Of a stretch of 64,000 bases of DNA, positions 24,401 to 36,600 are shown piece by piece. The DNA is from Paramacrobiotus metropolitanus (taxonomy: Eukaryota > Tardigrada > Eutardigrada > Parachela > Macrobiotidae). Location: NCBI RefSeq assembly GCF_019649055.1, contig NW_026570270.1:963104-1027103 (forward strand), read 5' to 3'. The notes beneath the pieces are model-generated. The model was not told the DNA's origin. It made no database searches and was given only the letters and a program-made list of their open reading frames with translations. Numbering within the stretch: the stretch's first letter is position 1; each line of letters opens with the position of its first letter. Made by a program: the position numbers and the translations under genes.

Positions 24401-27400
24401 CACAATTCCGATAAAATGATGGAGATTTATATGGTGCAGTGTTTTTAGCTGAAGACAAGTCGAAGAAACTACGTTTACTGCTGGGAAGCGTAAAATAAAC
24501 GCCACTGTACTTCCATGCGAAAATTGTTGTCAAAAGATTTTGTAACCTAACTGTCAAAGCGAAGTATGCACAAGTTGTTAGAAAAAGAAGACTTTAACAA
24601 TAAAAAACGATACGCGGAAATGACTTAGTATACCGGTTTTATGCTCTTTATTATCCGCGGTGACGCTTTGTGTTTGGGCTGCGGCAGATCCGCCAATCCG
24701 ACTGGATTTGATCGATATATTACAGGCAGCGCAAAATACGCTCGGGCCACTGCATCCAGTTGAGCTAAGTCATCTTTTCCGGAAAATGATTTCTGTGAGA
24801 ACATCCTCGACAAATAAACTGATGGAGATACTGTTGAGGCTACACTGTATAGCCATCCACACGAAGTACATAATGTTATTATGTCGTTATGTCTTATCAA
24901 AGCCTACCGGTATACGATTTCTAGTTCAAGCTATACCTCCATCGGTTCGGTAAACGTAACCGAGCGTTCGCGAAGCCCAATGGTGTCGCCTGTATCTCCT
25001 TCAACGGCACAACACTCGTCCGCGATGCCTGATCCATCGCCCACAACCAGAGCTAGCTCCCGTCGGTAAATTCTCCACCAATAAGGATCACGTTTGGCCG
25101 CAATACTGCATGTGTACGCACCAACTATGTGTTTAAAAAATTTTGTAGCCTTGGGTTTAATCAAAATTACGTTTTTTGAATATATGTGTAGACTCCAATC
25201 GGGATGAGTATCAATAGAACCACCAGAACGCTCACTGATCCGGCAATCGCCGGTATCATGGAGGCTTGCGCTGCTTGACACCTGGCCGCCTTTCCATCGA
25301 ATCCACAGAAGGGTGAGTTTGGCGGTAGCGTGTCACCGTTGGGCCAGTACAGAACGCCGAGCGGAAACACACCAGCGAAAGTCGATGGAATAATGTACAA
25401 ATCCTGAAACGGGCCAGCCAAATTAACAACCGGCGGGCAGGTAATTGCCATCGCAAATTTGATGACAATCTATTAGTACAATAAATTGGCCGCTGTTCGG
25501 ATCCAGGTTGCGAAACGCATATGTTAAAATGCGATCGCCGTTTTCGTCCAGTTTGGAGACACGGCTTTGCGGTACGCTGAAGAATGTGAAGTTACTGGCG
25601 GTGGCGGCAAGTAGCGAGCCGTTAAGGAAGTCTTGTCCCCGTGATAACAGTGTGACAACGAGACTGGCATAAAGGTAGATGGTATCGTACGAGTTCACAG
25701 CCATCATGTCCGGCTGAAAGAATATCCACTCTTGTCAAATAACATGAGACAGAAGATGTTTCACGTCAACAATGCGTCGACAATACAAGTACAAGCCCGT
25801 CCAACAATTCTGTGACCGCTGTAAGCGGGAATTTAAAGAAACGTGGGCCTGAGCCATTTAATGTGATTCGACACGTCACGCCACATGAGTCTGCGTATTC
25901 AACGTAAATAAGCAATACCTGATGATTATTAATACCTGATAATATTAACTGTGATGAAGGCTTTATCGGTGATTAATTGTGATCTAATAAATTATTATTG
26001 GTTAAATATTGATAAATATATCTGCCACTACACTACGATGCGTATTTGCATTACTGTGCGCGGTTTATATGCGCTGCGCTTACACTCTTACAGCGGTCAA
26101 AGAATTGTTGGACGGGCTTGTATGAAGCCTTATCGAAGTAAAGAACGGTTAATTAAGACACACACATCAAAACACTAAACGCGCCAGATTTATCTGTCTG
26201 AGCCCACCTTCAAGATTTCTTTTTCACTCTGTTTACTTGCCTTGTTGTTTTCCATGTACCGCGATGTTCGCAGTGGCGTCAGTATATAAAGCGTGATACT
26301 CGTACATCGCAATGTTAGCGTTTTTCGCTTGCTGCCTAATGCGATTTCCTTGACTAGAATTTCCCCTCCCCACTCTCCTCTCTTTTTCTCAGAGACGGCG
26401 TTCTCCTTGTCGTATTCATATCGCCTATCTATAGGTCTCGCCATGAATTATTTGTTGTTTCCCAGTTTTTAACCCACAAAGCAATAAAAGTTCTGAGGTC
26501 TCCTGTGGTGAGGTTTTGGTGAGTGTCACGAATTTAATCATCGTTATAATATTATATTTTTGTTACCGCTGCAGCTACAACAACTGATTTCCAAAACCTG
26601 TATCATTATAATTTATACAAGGTAAGCCTCGCGCTCCGCGCTCGGCAAGTGTGTATTGGAAAGGTCAGGCTTGAATTTATGGATTAGCTCAGACCACTCG
26701 GTCACTCACTCGCGTACAGATTTTGCTCAAGGAACAGTTGTGGTAGATCGGTCGCTTACTCATCTACAGAATTTGCTCACGGGACAGTAGTGTTATCTCG
26801 TTTACTCGCTCATTTGGAGATTTTGCTCATGAGTCGTGGTAGCTCGGTCACTCACTCATCTACAGATTTCGCTCACCGCTCAGGGGATAGTCGTGTTAGC
26901 TCGGTTTCGCCCTCACCTACAGATTTTGCTCAAGGGACGGTGGTGGTAGCTCTTTTACTCGCTGATCTGGAGATTTTGATCATGAGTCGTGATGGATCGG
27001 TCGGTCACTCATCTACAGATTTCGCTTGGACGTCTAATGGACGGTAAGAATGTGTGAATGATGCAGCAAGGGTACAAAAGCCTTTCGCATCTGCGCTCAC
27101 TATGTTAGGTCCTCCTTTAAACCTTTTTTAACTAAAAACGTTACTTTAATTTTGTACTATATGTAACAGTACATAATAACTTGGTACAGTATATTCTCAG
27201 ATCCATGGTTACAGTTTTCTGTATCTGTACTTTACGTATATCTGTACTTATCGTTGAAATAAAACGTGCTATACAGATGTCAGGTATCTCAAATAAAAAG
27301 TAAGAAGGTGCTTTGTCAGGATCATCCACAAATTTCAGGAAGGCAAAAGACCACAAAAATCCCACCCGCCCCTCGTGGTGGTTGAGTTCCTGAGTAGTGT

Positions 27401-29528
27401 TAACTGTAAGGTTCTGCAAAATTCGTCACCCTGCCCTCGTCCTTACTGTCCATACGTAATTTCTCGATTATCCCGTTATGTTAAGTACACAAACATGGAT
27501 TTCATATGTTCTCCAATACTTAAGACGACTAAGAGAGATTGTGGAACTGGAAGGGTCTATGTTCAATCAAAATTCAACGTAAATACCTATGGAAAATAAG
27601 AATTATTTCAAGACTAAGCTTGACTTAAACCGACCACGCGTTGATTTATCCATAATAACCCACGGAATTACGCCTTTTGACGGTAAGATTGTATGAATAT
27701 ATAGACAAGTTACTAGAACTATAAGTATGGCGTTAAATGTTGCTTACTACTGAATTTGCGCTGAAACGGTAAAAGTTTTCCCGTCTAGACAGCCTTTTCA
27801 CGTTTCTCCAAAACGTGTTCAGACTGCTGTCTACCGGTGATCGGATGGATAGTATGAGGAGCGTGCGAAACGCTGTCCGTGCATCCTAAAATTGTACAAA
27901 TGTACAAAACGGTGTGCGTGGATTAGACGCTGATTAATATATTGTATAATTAGGAACGACCTCATCACGGTCATCGTCAAATCTCCACGTGAATCTTCCC
28001 CAGAAATCGCTTTCGAAATATTCCACAGCAATAAAAACCTAGAAGACGTTACACAAAAATATGCGGGCGATACGCAGAAGCAGTCATCGGGAGAAGTCTT
28101 TACGTAGTCTCCTGATGTCATTCCTTCATCTTGTGCCGCTAACATTATCTGGCGAACCGTGGAAGCGTTTCCCATGATGAATACCACTGTAAACAACTGA
28201 CATTTTTATTTTGTTCCATGCGTTCTTTACAGAGAATTATTAAGTGCCCTTTTGAAGAACAAATGGAGATACGCTATTACCTCGCGAAACTGCCATCACC
28301 GCCCGCAGATAGCGTCTGTAATCTTCATATGTAGTTATGGAGCTGTCGAAGCGTTTGCCCTTGGATCCATAATATAGTTCTGGATTTCGACGCAAAAAAG
28401 TGGCTGATACCAATACACGCATTTCGCGGTAGAATGTGCCGAAGGTATCAAGGAAGAAATATGGTGTAGTGTAGTTAAAGTAGGTTAGGAAGCGGATGAG
28501 GGCGTAGGCCATGGATGTATGGGATACCGATGCACGGATCATCAGCTTGTAATTCGCAAATGGCGCTTTGATTCCGACACTAGCGGCTGGCATTCCAAAG
28601 ATGGGAGTGCTAAGATATTCGGCAAAGTCATTCAACACCTCGGCAGCTGTGCCGCATCCTGTAAACAAAAATATGTGCTTTTTGCTATCGTTTACAGCTT
28701 TTGAATCGCTAATAAGATCCCTAAATTTTACGAAATTCAATAAAATATTCACATATGCTATAAGAAAAGCACAGTATATAACACATACACATCTTCAACA
28801 CAAACACAGTATATAACACATGTATAAAACACATCTTTCAGTATGTGATATAGATGGCGTATGGGTATGGGTAGTAATCGCAAAAGGTACTATTGCGTTT
28901 GGGAACACAGCAATCCCGTCGGATCGCTGCAGTAAGTTATAACTCAAGTTTATTAAATTTTTGTGCTGTTGCACCAGGTTCCAAAATAATCATGCTTCAT
29001 GATCATACTATACCTCGAAGTTACTGTAGTATTGCACTCCTTACAATTAGACTGAATTAGTAATATAATTAATATCATATGCCAAACGTCGCTTTTCTTA
29101 CCGGGACCGAAATACGCGTTGCAAGTAATATTTCTCTGCCATAAATCCATGGCATACGACAATACCATCGGTTTCCCCGAGCATCGACTTCCGATATCGA
29201 CGTAAATAGTCTGCATGGTGAGATTGGCGGGAAACACATTCTGATTGACCCATTCCACGGCTAATTCAATGGCCGCTGCGGATTTATCATAATCATGGAG
29301 ATCATACGTATTTCCGCGTTCCATAAGGATGCAGCCGCGTAAAGTAACGCTGTCGTTCATTGCAGGAAGACTTGCCGGCAAAAAATCTTTGGCTTGGACT
29401 GTGCGCCATGCAAATGTTGTTGTTTCAACGGGCGCCGTTGTGGTGGCGTTATCCTGTTGGCCGTAAGAAATTCTTATTGTTTTTATAAAACACACACAGA
29501 ATAATACTTTTGTTGTAGTGAAATACAT
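21495..29528 (-). CDS. Receptor guanylyl cyclase, tandem copy 2, 1135 aa
   Basis: Same architecture as copy 1, with every exon of the same length: 29528-29102, 28658-28281, 28186-28104, 28038-27961, 27885-27748, 25713-25480, 25403-25171, 25105-24937, 24792-24634, 24448-24266, 24193-23953, 23758-23646, 23495-23194, 23128-22906, 22840-22651, 22578-22530, 22235-22186, 21928-21831, 21554-21495. Signal peptide VLFCVCFIKTIRISYG, ANF-receptor ectodomain, one TM segment, kinase-homology domain, dimerisation helix and cyclase with the same metal Asps, Glu and Cys as copy 1, including the NDA variant. Intron 15 starts with GC (ACGG|GCAAGT) where copy 1 has GTGAGT, a GC-AG intron with an otherwise strong donor. 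No frame break found. The differences from copy 1 sit mainly in the ectodomain exon 2 and in a variable loop of exon 15, which could change ligand response. Confidence 0.85.
22088..22112. repeat. (AAT)n microsatellite
   Basis: A run of taa/aat triplets in intron 17 of cyclase copy 2. Confidence 0.8.
25790..26122. mobile_element. MITE with 36-bp terminal inverted repeats in intron 5 of cyclase copy 2
   Basis: The arms 25790-25825 and 26087-26122 are inverted copies (tacaagcccgtccaacaatt... on the left) with one mismatch in 36 bp. The outermost TA on each side fits a TA target duplication as made by Tc1/mariner-type transposases. The 261-bp interior is AT-rich and has no transposase, so it must have been moved in trans. 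It is absent from copy 1 of the gene. Confidence 0.65.
26690..27030. repeat. Degenerate minisatellite, about 55-60 bp units
   Basis: Roughly six units, each containing a variant of cactcatctacagattt(t/c)gctca followed by ggga(c/t)agt-type sequence, inside intron 5 of cyclase copy 2. Units alternate between two subtypes (ctacagatttcgctc and ttggagattttgctcatgag), hinting at a higher-order repeat of about 110-150 bp. Confidence 0.65.
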
Positions 29529-29722
29529 AGTCCAAACGTGTTGATCGCAAAATACTCTATTTTGACACGAAAGTCGAAACTAAATACCGGTATGTGTATC
29601 TTATCGAAATGAAATCCATGTTCGGGTATGCAACCGTTCGCTTCAGTGCTTTGACAAAAGCATATTCCATCGCAAAAATGATTAGGAATCATCGTGTGAG
29701 GGACTAGAGTAAATTAGCTACT

Positions 29723-29758
29723 CGAAAGCAATAATTCCGGGTTATTCCCTTTGAGAGT
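29723..29758 (-). promoter_or_regulatory. Conserved upstream element of the duplicated cyclases (copy 2)
   Basis: Identical over 36 bp to 19965-20000 and 195 bp upstream of the copy 2 start codon. Confidence 0.4.
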
Positions 29759-30880
29759 GTCATTTATGTATTGACCCCGGAAATTTGTCATGCAGGCCCC
29801 CAATACCCGGATTAAAGTAGCATATGGTTATTAAGGAATACTACTGCAAGACAGAATCCGACCATCTATGGACTGCTTTCGGGGATCATACCAGCGACGC
29901 AGATACTAAGAACTTTTAAAAACATGTCCTGTAACTGACCTAACACAGATCCGGACGGTTTTTAACTAGTTTCTGGTCATCCCAGCCACTGGCAGAGTGG
30001 CGGAGTTTGTTCCTTTAACAGTTCACAGTGCAGAAGGATTTAGTGATTCTAGTTCGTGGTAAAACATGCTGGAGGTCGTTTTAAACAATTCGACCATCAG
30101 GTTGTTACATTTTGGGCGCAGAAGTAGTGACCACAGATGACCAAAATGCCAGTTTTTGGGTTCTGGATGCATCTGCGGCCTTCCGAATAGGAGACAATTC
30201 TGAACTAATACAGTTCAGCCGATCCTGCGGCTTTCGTTGCATAAATTTTACAAGGTCTAAAAGGAACTGTGCAGTGGCCAAAGATGGTCATTCAGAAATT
30301 TCCTGCCAAGTTTGACAGGGATGGGCATGGCGCTGCTTGCCCAGTAAACTAAAAATTCTGTTCAGAATCTCACACTGTCATAAAGCCTGACATTAAACCA
30401 GAAAATCGGGCAGAAAATTCCAGATTTTTTACAGTATCTTAACATTTGGCCGGTATTACATGTTGACGAGCTGCGACAACGGCAAAGGGATAATATGATC
30501 TTGCGGGTTCAGTTATCTAGAGTAAGAGCTATGCGCTATAAACACACTACTTCTATAGCTGCTGGTAATGCAGTGCCGGTCGCTGCGGTCGGTAGGCGGC
30601 GCTAGGCGCTGGTGCCTCTATCGGTCTATTTACAGTTTTTAGGAAAGTGGAGTACGAATCAACCCGTAATCACTTTTAATTGTTGTAGTATCTATCAGTG
30701 AAATACCGCCGTACGGTAATTGCTGTGGTATTTATCCAACCGGCAACAATATATATACTGATCGGCGTTTCTAGCGTTATTACGCTGTCACAAGCGAAAA
30801 TATAGTTTGCCGATTTGATCTGGTGTCAAATCATTTCTGTATCATATTTTAAGACAACAAAATGCTGTATTTGTTTGACC

Positions 30881-31006
30881 ATGTCCCCGCCCACACGTGT
30901 TTTATTCACAATTTTTATTGTCTGTGGTTACTGCATGGTCATCTTGATGACCATAACAGTTTGTGATAACTGTAGTGCGGTTCAGAAAGTTCCGTTTATG
31001 TGGTAG
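30881..31006 (+). CDS. Possible small secreted peptide or first exon
   Basis: An ATG-started 41-codon frame begins MSPPTRVLFTIFIVCGYC, a plausible signal peptide, and then has CDNC. It could be a complete peptide or run into a GTAGGG donor at its end. A TATA-like run (atatatatac) lies about 130 bp upstream. No homologue recognised; it may be chance. Confidence 0.2.
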   Translation: MSPPTRVLFTIFIVCGYCMVILMTITVCDNCSAVQKVPFMW

Positions 31007-31392
31007 GGCTCTGTTGTGCTATCTTCCGACAAGTGACCTTCCAAATGGTCTGTCAGTCTGGCAGGCTATCGCCGTGCTTGACCTAGGGTCACAGACTCAT
31101 AGAAATTCCCATAGAAGTTAGTTTTCTTTGATTGAATCACTTTGTTATGAAACCCCAATACTTTTCAAAATGGTATTCGTACTCCATCTGGTATCTGACT
31201 TTGGTTGGTTAAGTGAAACGATTTCCTTACAAAAGTCACCTTTTTCCTGTTTAGGATGTACCGATCCGTAATTTAACTTGAATCGCGAATGGAATACACC
31301 AAGCTGATGTCTATTGACAATTTATAATGGAATTTTCTACTCCGGTTTTATGCCAGGCGCCCTTGCGTATGGCATCGTAAATTTAAACTTAC

Positions 31393-31476
31393 GTACTTAA
31401 TTATCGTCAGCACGGTAGTCGCGATCGGCACGCACTCGTCCCGCAGAGTATTGTTATTGTTCATGCTTTCCGACAT
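31393..31476 (-). CDS. Possible first coding exon, unrecognised
   Basis: MSESMNNNNTLRDECVPI... opens with ATG, continues 28 codons and meets a consensus GTAAGT donor in phase 0. No downstream exon was found on the minus strand between 29.9 and 31.4 kb, so the call is weak. Confidence 0.2.
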
Positions 31477-31793
31477 TCGTTGTTTAAATAACTTTGAATT
31501 GCTTCCACTTTGGATCTTGCAGGATTCTGGGTTGCTAAAGTAGTTAAATAATTTAAATTGGATGATTGTGTAAAGAGTAAGTGCCGATCGCACATTACTG
31601 TGGTCGAATGCAAGAATGGCCGCGACTTAACTTTCAATTCTGCATCCATTAAGATACTATAACGGATAAACCAGATGACTAACATCAACACCCGTGTTGA
31701 CTAATTTATCTGATTTAACTATGCGTCATGTTCTACTATAAAAAGCTGTGTTCGCTTAATGTCAAAGAGGGAGTTAGCTTCGGCTAACAATCC

Positions 31794-31930
31794 TGCGAGC
31801 TATGAACATTCCACGAGCAAACGACTTACGAGCTATCGACTGTACGAGCTGGCGTTACTTACGAGCTATTCTAATTACTCTTACTTACGAGCTATTCTAA
31901 TTACTTACGAGCTGTGCTAATAAATTACCT
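31794..31930. repeat. Short tandem repeat built on CTTACGAGCTATTCTAATTA
   Basis: Several imperfect copies of cttacgagctattctaatta, 25-32 bp apart, preceded by shorter acgagc(t/a) variants. Confidence 0.65.
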
Positions 31931-32639
31931 ACGAAACGTCCGTGACCTTTTCTCTTGTTCTACAACAACCACCATCTTAACGTAAACCATTTAGCTTTCT
32001 GGAGCGGCATATCGCCACCCCAGTTTGAGTTGGTTAACCCAACGTTATAATACCAAGAGCAGGTATGTATGTAATCACGTATTGTGCATTTACGTACTTA
32101 CACATGTCGGTGTGCCATAGTTTGAAAGTACGTATAATTATTTCTAATCAAGCGTAGCGAGATGCTCCGATAAGCAAAAATTTTCCTGACGCTACAAAAA
32201 GTCATGGCACACTTTTCCAATTCAACAAATGGGGCAAATCCAATATTATCATTTTTTAGTGGTAACGGAGCTCGCGCTCGTGCAATAATGTGGCTATTGG
32301 CTAACAATCACCGGTAGTACGTTTATATACATTTGAATTTTTTTCGCAGCATGCATATGCGTATATATATAGATATATGTATACTTCGAAGTATAGATAT
32401 ACATACCGGTATCTGTGTATACACATATGATATTTTTGCATGTTTTTTAGCTGATTCAGTTCAACTGAAAGGGCTGTTTAAATATTATTAAGCATTCTCT
32501 TGTGACACACTAACCACAGATCCCAGTTTCCCTCCTGACATCAAAATAATACAGATAAAAATACGTTCAGAATACAGATAATTATGCCACGATGGCAGAA
32601 TATTAGACGAGGCAAACCATACTGACGAATTCGTGAATT

Positions 32640-32850
32640 TCGATACGGTTATACGGCTCCGGTAATTGACCGACCGTATATGTATACGGCAGTACCGTAT
32701 ACGATCGCCCCTGTTAAAACCTAGTTTTTGGCTTACGGCTACGTACGGTAAACCGGTCACCGTAGCCGTTTCTCAATCGGTTTCTTTCGGTCTGACCGTG
32801 CCGTGTACCGTACACGGTAGTACCGGGTACGGTTTGTCACTTCTTTGACC
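32640..32850. repeat. Cluster of ACGGT / ACCGT words
   Basis: Many overlapping tacggt and accgta words in both orientations (for example cagtaccgtatacg and ccgtgtaccgtacacggtag), giving short hairpins. It is not a regular tandem array. Confidence 0.45.
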
Positions 32851-33610
32851 GATACAAATCGCTCATACAGTACGAGTATTATTGCCAAAGAAATCTGCAG
32901 CAGTTTTTTTGTATTTTGGAAAATGACGAGGAATGTTTTTGATTAACAGTGATCTTGCATTTCATATGCTTTCGATCGATTTTTATTGAAATTTAACATT
33001 TTTTATAACGTTCTCGCATTTCGAACAATCAACACCCGTTTTGTACTAATTTGTGTTGCCGATTGGCGTACAATGCAATACAGAAAGCGCATCAAAGTAG
33101 TACTTTAAAGTATAAACAAAAGTTGTATTATACGGTAGTGGATCGACTCGTAGTTTCACACGATTACTGTATGATGGTGCTGTGAGTAAAGATATGTGTC
33201 ACATCTTATCAGGGAAACTGAAAGCAAGACGTATGTAAAATAATTCAGTAAGATTCACAACAGAGAGCAGATAGCAAATATAATTGTCACAATATGGCAA
33301 GTACAGTGTTTAGTGGCTGTTATCTTTACAAGATGCATTGCATAAACGATTGTACAAGTTACGAAATTTGGAGCGATAAAGCGTTGACATTCCGAAGGAT
33401 GCCTACTTTTGTCAGCCAGCGCCAGAGCATAACTATAGAAAATATCCTGTGCAGTTTTGCCAGGATTTGCCAGATTTATTATATTGGACGAGAATACACT
33501 TTAATAGCTGTGAATTACAGCCTGTGATCACCTCCAGCTGATTTATTGTATCTGGCTTGAGGGCTGAACTGCTGATTCAAATTCTTATCATAAGGATTTT
33601 AGCACCTAAA

Positions 33611-36600
33611 ATGGGGTAAGTGTTTTGAATAACCCATTTTGAAACTAACATCACTGTGGGCAAGTGCTACGACAATTATAGCACAACAGTTTAAATTTTT
33701 TCCTTGCAGGAAAGGTTCGATTGCTAATAATAAGGCGCTAGCCTTTTCTCTCGCTTTGGTTGTTTCGGCTCTCGTGATGCTAACGGTTACCTTCGCGGTT
33801 CTGTACTTCGAAGACAAATCGACGTCACCGGTAAACATACTAACTGTTATTTATGTCGATTTAATACACTAACTGTCCGACAAAACTGGTGCTGAAGTAT
33901 TAAATAATACCGCTGCGCGGAAAATTACTTTAAACCACTATTTCAAGCACTCTGAAATTATTGTTTAATTTGCCATTTTTAAACACAGCTTTTGTTTGGA
34001 TCATTAGACTGCAGCACCAGGTGATACTTCATCACCGGTTTTACCACCGGTAACTGCGCCTTCTACGCCGGTTACCAACTCCACGGTATCGGTCACGTCA
34101 ACTACACCGATAACGAACGCTACCGCGCCGGTAACAGCATCTTCGGCAGACACTAATTCCACTTTGCCGGTTACATCACCATCACCGGCCACAAACTCAA
34201 CACCGCCGGCAACCACATCGACAGAAACGCCCTTTTCCGAAACCGAATGCGTCAGCGCGGGTTGCTTGAAAGCTGGTAAGGGGATAGTTATAACGTAGAA
34301 GTGTGTCAGCCCAAAATATGTGTGGAGACAACGTTTTCAGCTGGTTACTACGAAAATCAGGAAATACATTTTTAAGTCTGTGCTAATGCAAAGCAAAAGA
34401 AAATTGGCGGCGTGGGGTGCGTTTACTGCGTTATAGAACCACTGAACTTTTAAAATTTTCCGATTTCTAAAATATATTGCGTAAAGAGCAGCATTCATTT
34501 TGCTCATATCTCCTTTTTTTACAGCGAATGCTCTCCAGCGATCCATGAACAGGTATGTACTCGTACGATTTGAAAGTACTGTAGTGTGCACTTGGTACAA
34601 ATAGTGATGTAACGTTTTGATGCTAGTTTATGTTAATTTTAATACCTTCATTAATTTTCCAGTTAGTTTTTTCTTGACAATTATATTGTCAATAATTTCA
34701 GTAGATTATTGGTCTGGTTGCTAATCTTTTTTTATTTAAATTGCTGTTAAATTTTATCCTCCAGGAGTATTGACCCGTGCGATAACTTCTACGATTTCGC
34801 TTGTGGCACATGGGCGGAGTCCCATCCCATGCCATTAACCGCGAACCAGTGGGATGCTTTTGGACTTTTAGGCGTCGATTTGAATCAAGCTCTGCATGGT
34901 AGGTTCCCCTCGAAATTATTTTACCCTTATAAACTACAATATAATGAAAAACGCAGAGAAGTAATATTTTTATTACTGCCATCAGAACTCCTCGAGCCCA
35001 GTCGTGACCCTTTCACGGAAAGCGAAGACCATATTGCCCAAATGAATGCTACGGAGAAAGCTCAGTTTTATTATGGAACGTGCGTTGACGAAGGTGCTTT
35101 ACTGCATCACGATTACTTATCAACTCCCAAAAAAATGTATTTTCTGTTGACAGACGCACTGGAAGCGCCGAAGAACTTCGATTACTACCTACAATTCCTG
35201 CAGGACATCTTCCCACAAATTACCAGCTTCCCGTATCGTGATAAAGCCACCATTCCCACCATGGAACAAATCGCACAGGCTCTGATTAACGCCCGCAAAT
35301 ACGGACAGTCGTTGAACATCATCACCGCCGGTATCAGTCCGGATACAGAAGACTCCACCAAACCGATTATTGTGTTTGTCGCTGGTCAGTACGGACCCGA
35401 CACGCAGGCGTACCTGAAAAGGTCCAATATTACACATCTAAACCACTACCAAGCGTGGATGATGGATATGTTGCTGACCTTTACCCGCAAAGCCAATATG
35501 AGTTTGTCGACGGAAGAGGCGGAGACACTGACTCTCGAGTTCTACGACTATGAAGCTGCCACTTCCAGGGTGAGTTTCCTTAAAAACATTATCCTCTATA
35601 CTTTCTGTAATTTTTTTATTTTTCTTACCAGAACAAACTGTCGCCGGTGCAAGCAAAGAATAAACAAATCACGACAAATAAAATGACCATGGAGCAGTTC
35701 GCCACCGGCGCGACGCAACATTTGGGACTGCCAACGGACAAATTGGTTGAGTATTTTCGCAATGCGTGGGATAATAAGCAAGTCAACGATCTGGTCAACG
35801 CCAGCACGATTGTCAACGTAATGGAGCCTGGTTATTATCAAGCTGTTATTAATTTCTTCGGTAACGCTGCAAATGATTCGGACATGCGAAGGTATTAGAA
35901 GAAATTTACTATGTGCGCTATTAACTATGTGTATTTGTCATTGAGCTGTACAGAAACGTAAGTAACCAAAACATTTTTGTAGACTGTATGCGAATTACAT
36001 TTCTTTCCAACTTGCCACATCCTTTACGAGCCGATTGGGCGAGGATTTCTCCAATATCACACGGCGATATTTAGCCGCTGCAGCCGGCATCACCGAAGCT
36101 ACCGAGCGATGGGTGACCTGCATAACACGAACACAACTGGAGCTACCTGATCCCGTTGGCCGACTGTATGTGATGGAGCATTTCCATAAAGACACAAAGA
36201 AACGGGTAAGGTTATATAAAGAAAAACAGGTGAAACGTTTGTGTTTGAACTACGAAGGTTTCCGGGTTCATGATTATGCAAACTTGCTAAGACAGTGTAA
36301 TTTAATATGTATTCAGCATATACGCCTACGGTGCTTAAAACATTTCGCTCAGTCGTTGACGTCGTCTTAATGTGGCAGTGGCTCCAGTAGCACACTGCAT
36401 GAAAACCCTTAGCATCTGCAGAATAATCCTTAAGTTTTCTATTTGGCGAACCAGCTCACCACCTAGTTCGTACCGCTTCTCATGTTCTTCTTTAGTCTAC
36501 TCCACCATGTTAAGAGTTAGTGACGATTTTCTTCTTATTTTAGTTGGAGCAAAAAGTGGACTATCTATTCAGCTCGTTGCGATCGATTATCCTGGTAAAG

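Larger units (their letters stand above)
21270..29965. repeat. Segmental duplication, copy 2 (receptor cyclase unit)
   Basis: Partner of 10856-20640 in the same orientation. Differs from copy 1 by a 2-kb expansion of intron 5 (25714-27747), which holds a MITE and a minisatellite, and by a short intron 17. Confidence 0.7.
29966..33610. other. Gene-poor region upstream of the M13 peptidase
   Basis: No confident gene in 3.6 kb. It contains two weak coding candidates (listed separately), a short tandem repeat at 31794-31930, palindromic AT-rich sequence near 32360-32410 and a cluster of ACGGT/ACCGT words at about 32640-32850. Confidence 0.4.

Noticed and set aside
24634-24670. Apparent loss of a donor site in cyclase copy 2 (CGCGGATAAT versus CGCGGGTAGT in copy 1)
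   Set aside because: Both copies use a conserved donor 21 bp further on (CCG|GTAT), which keeps frame in all three cyclases, so the difference is coding and harmless.
26690-27047. Open frame across the minisatellite that reads as a Ser/Arg-rich repeat protein
   Set aside because: It lies in an intron of the cyclase gene and simply reflects repeat units whose length is near a multiple of three.
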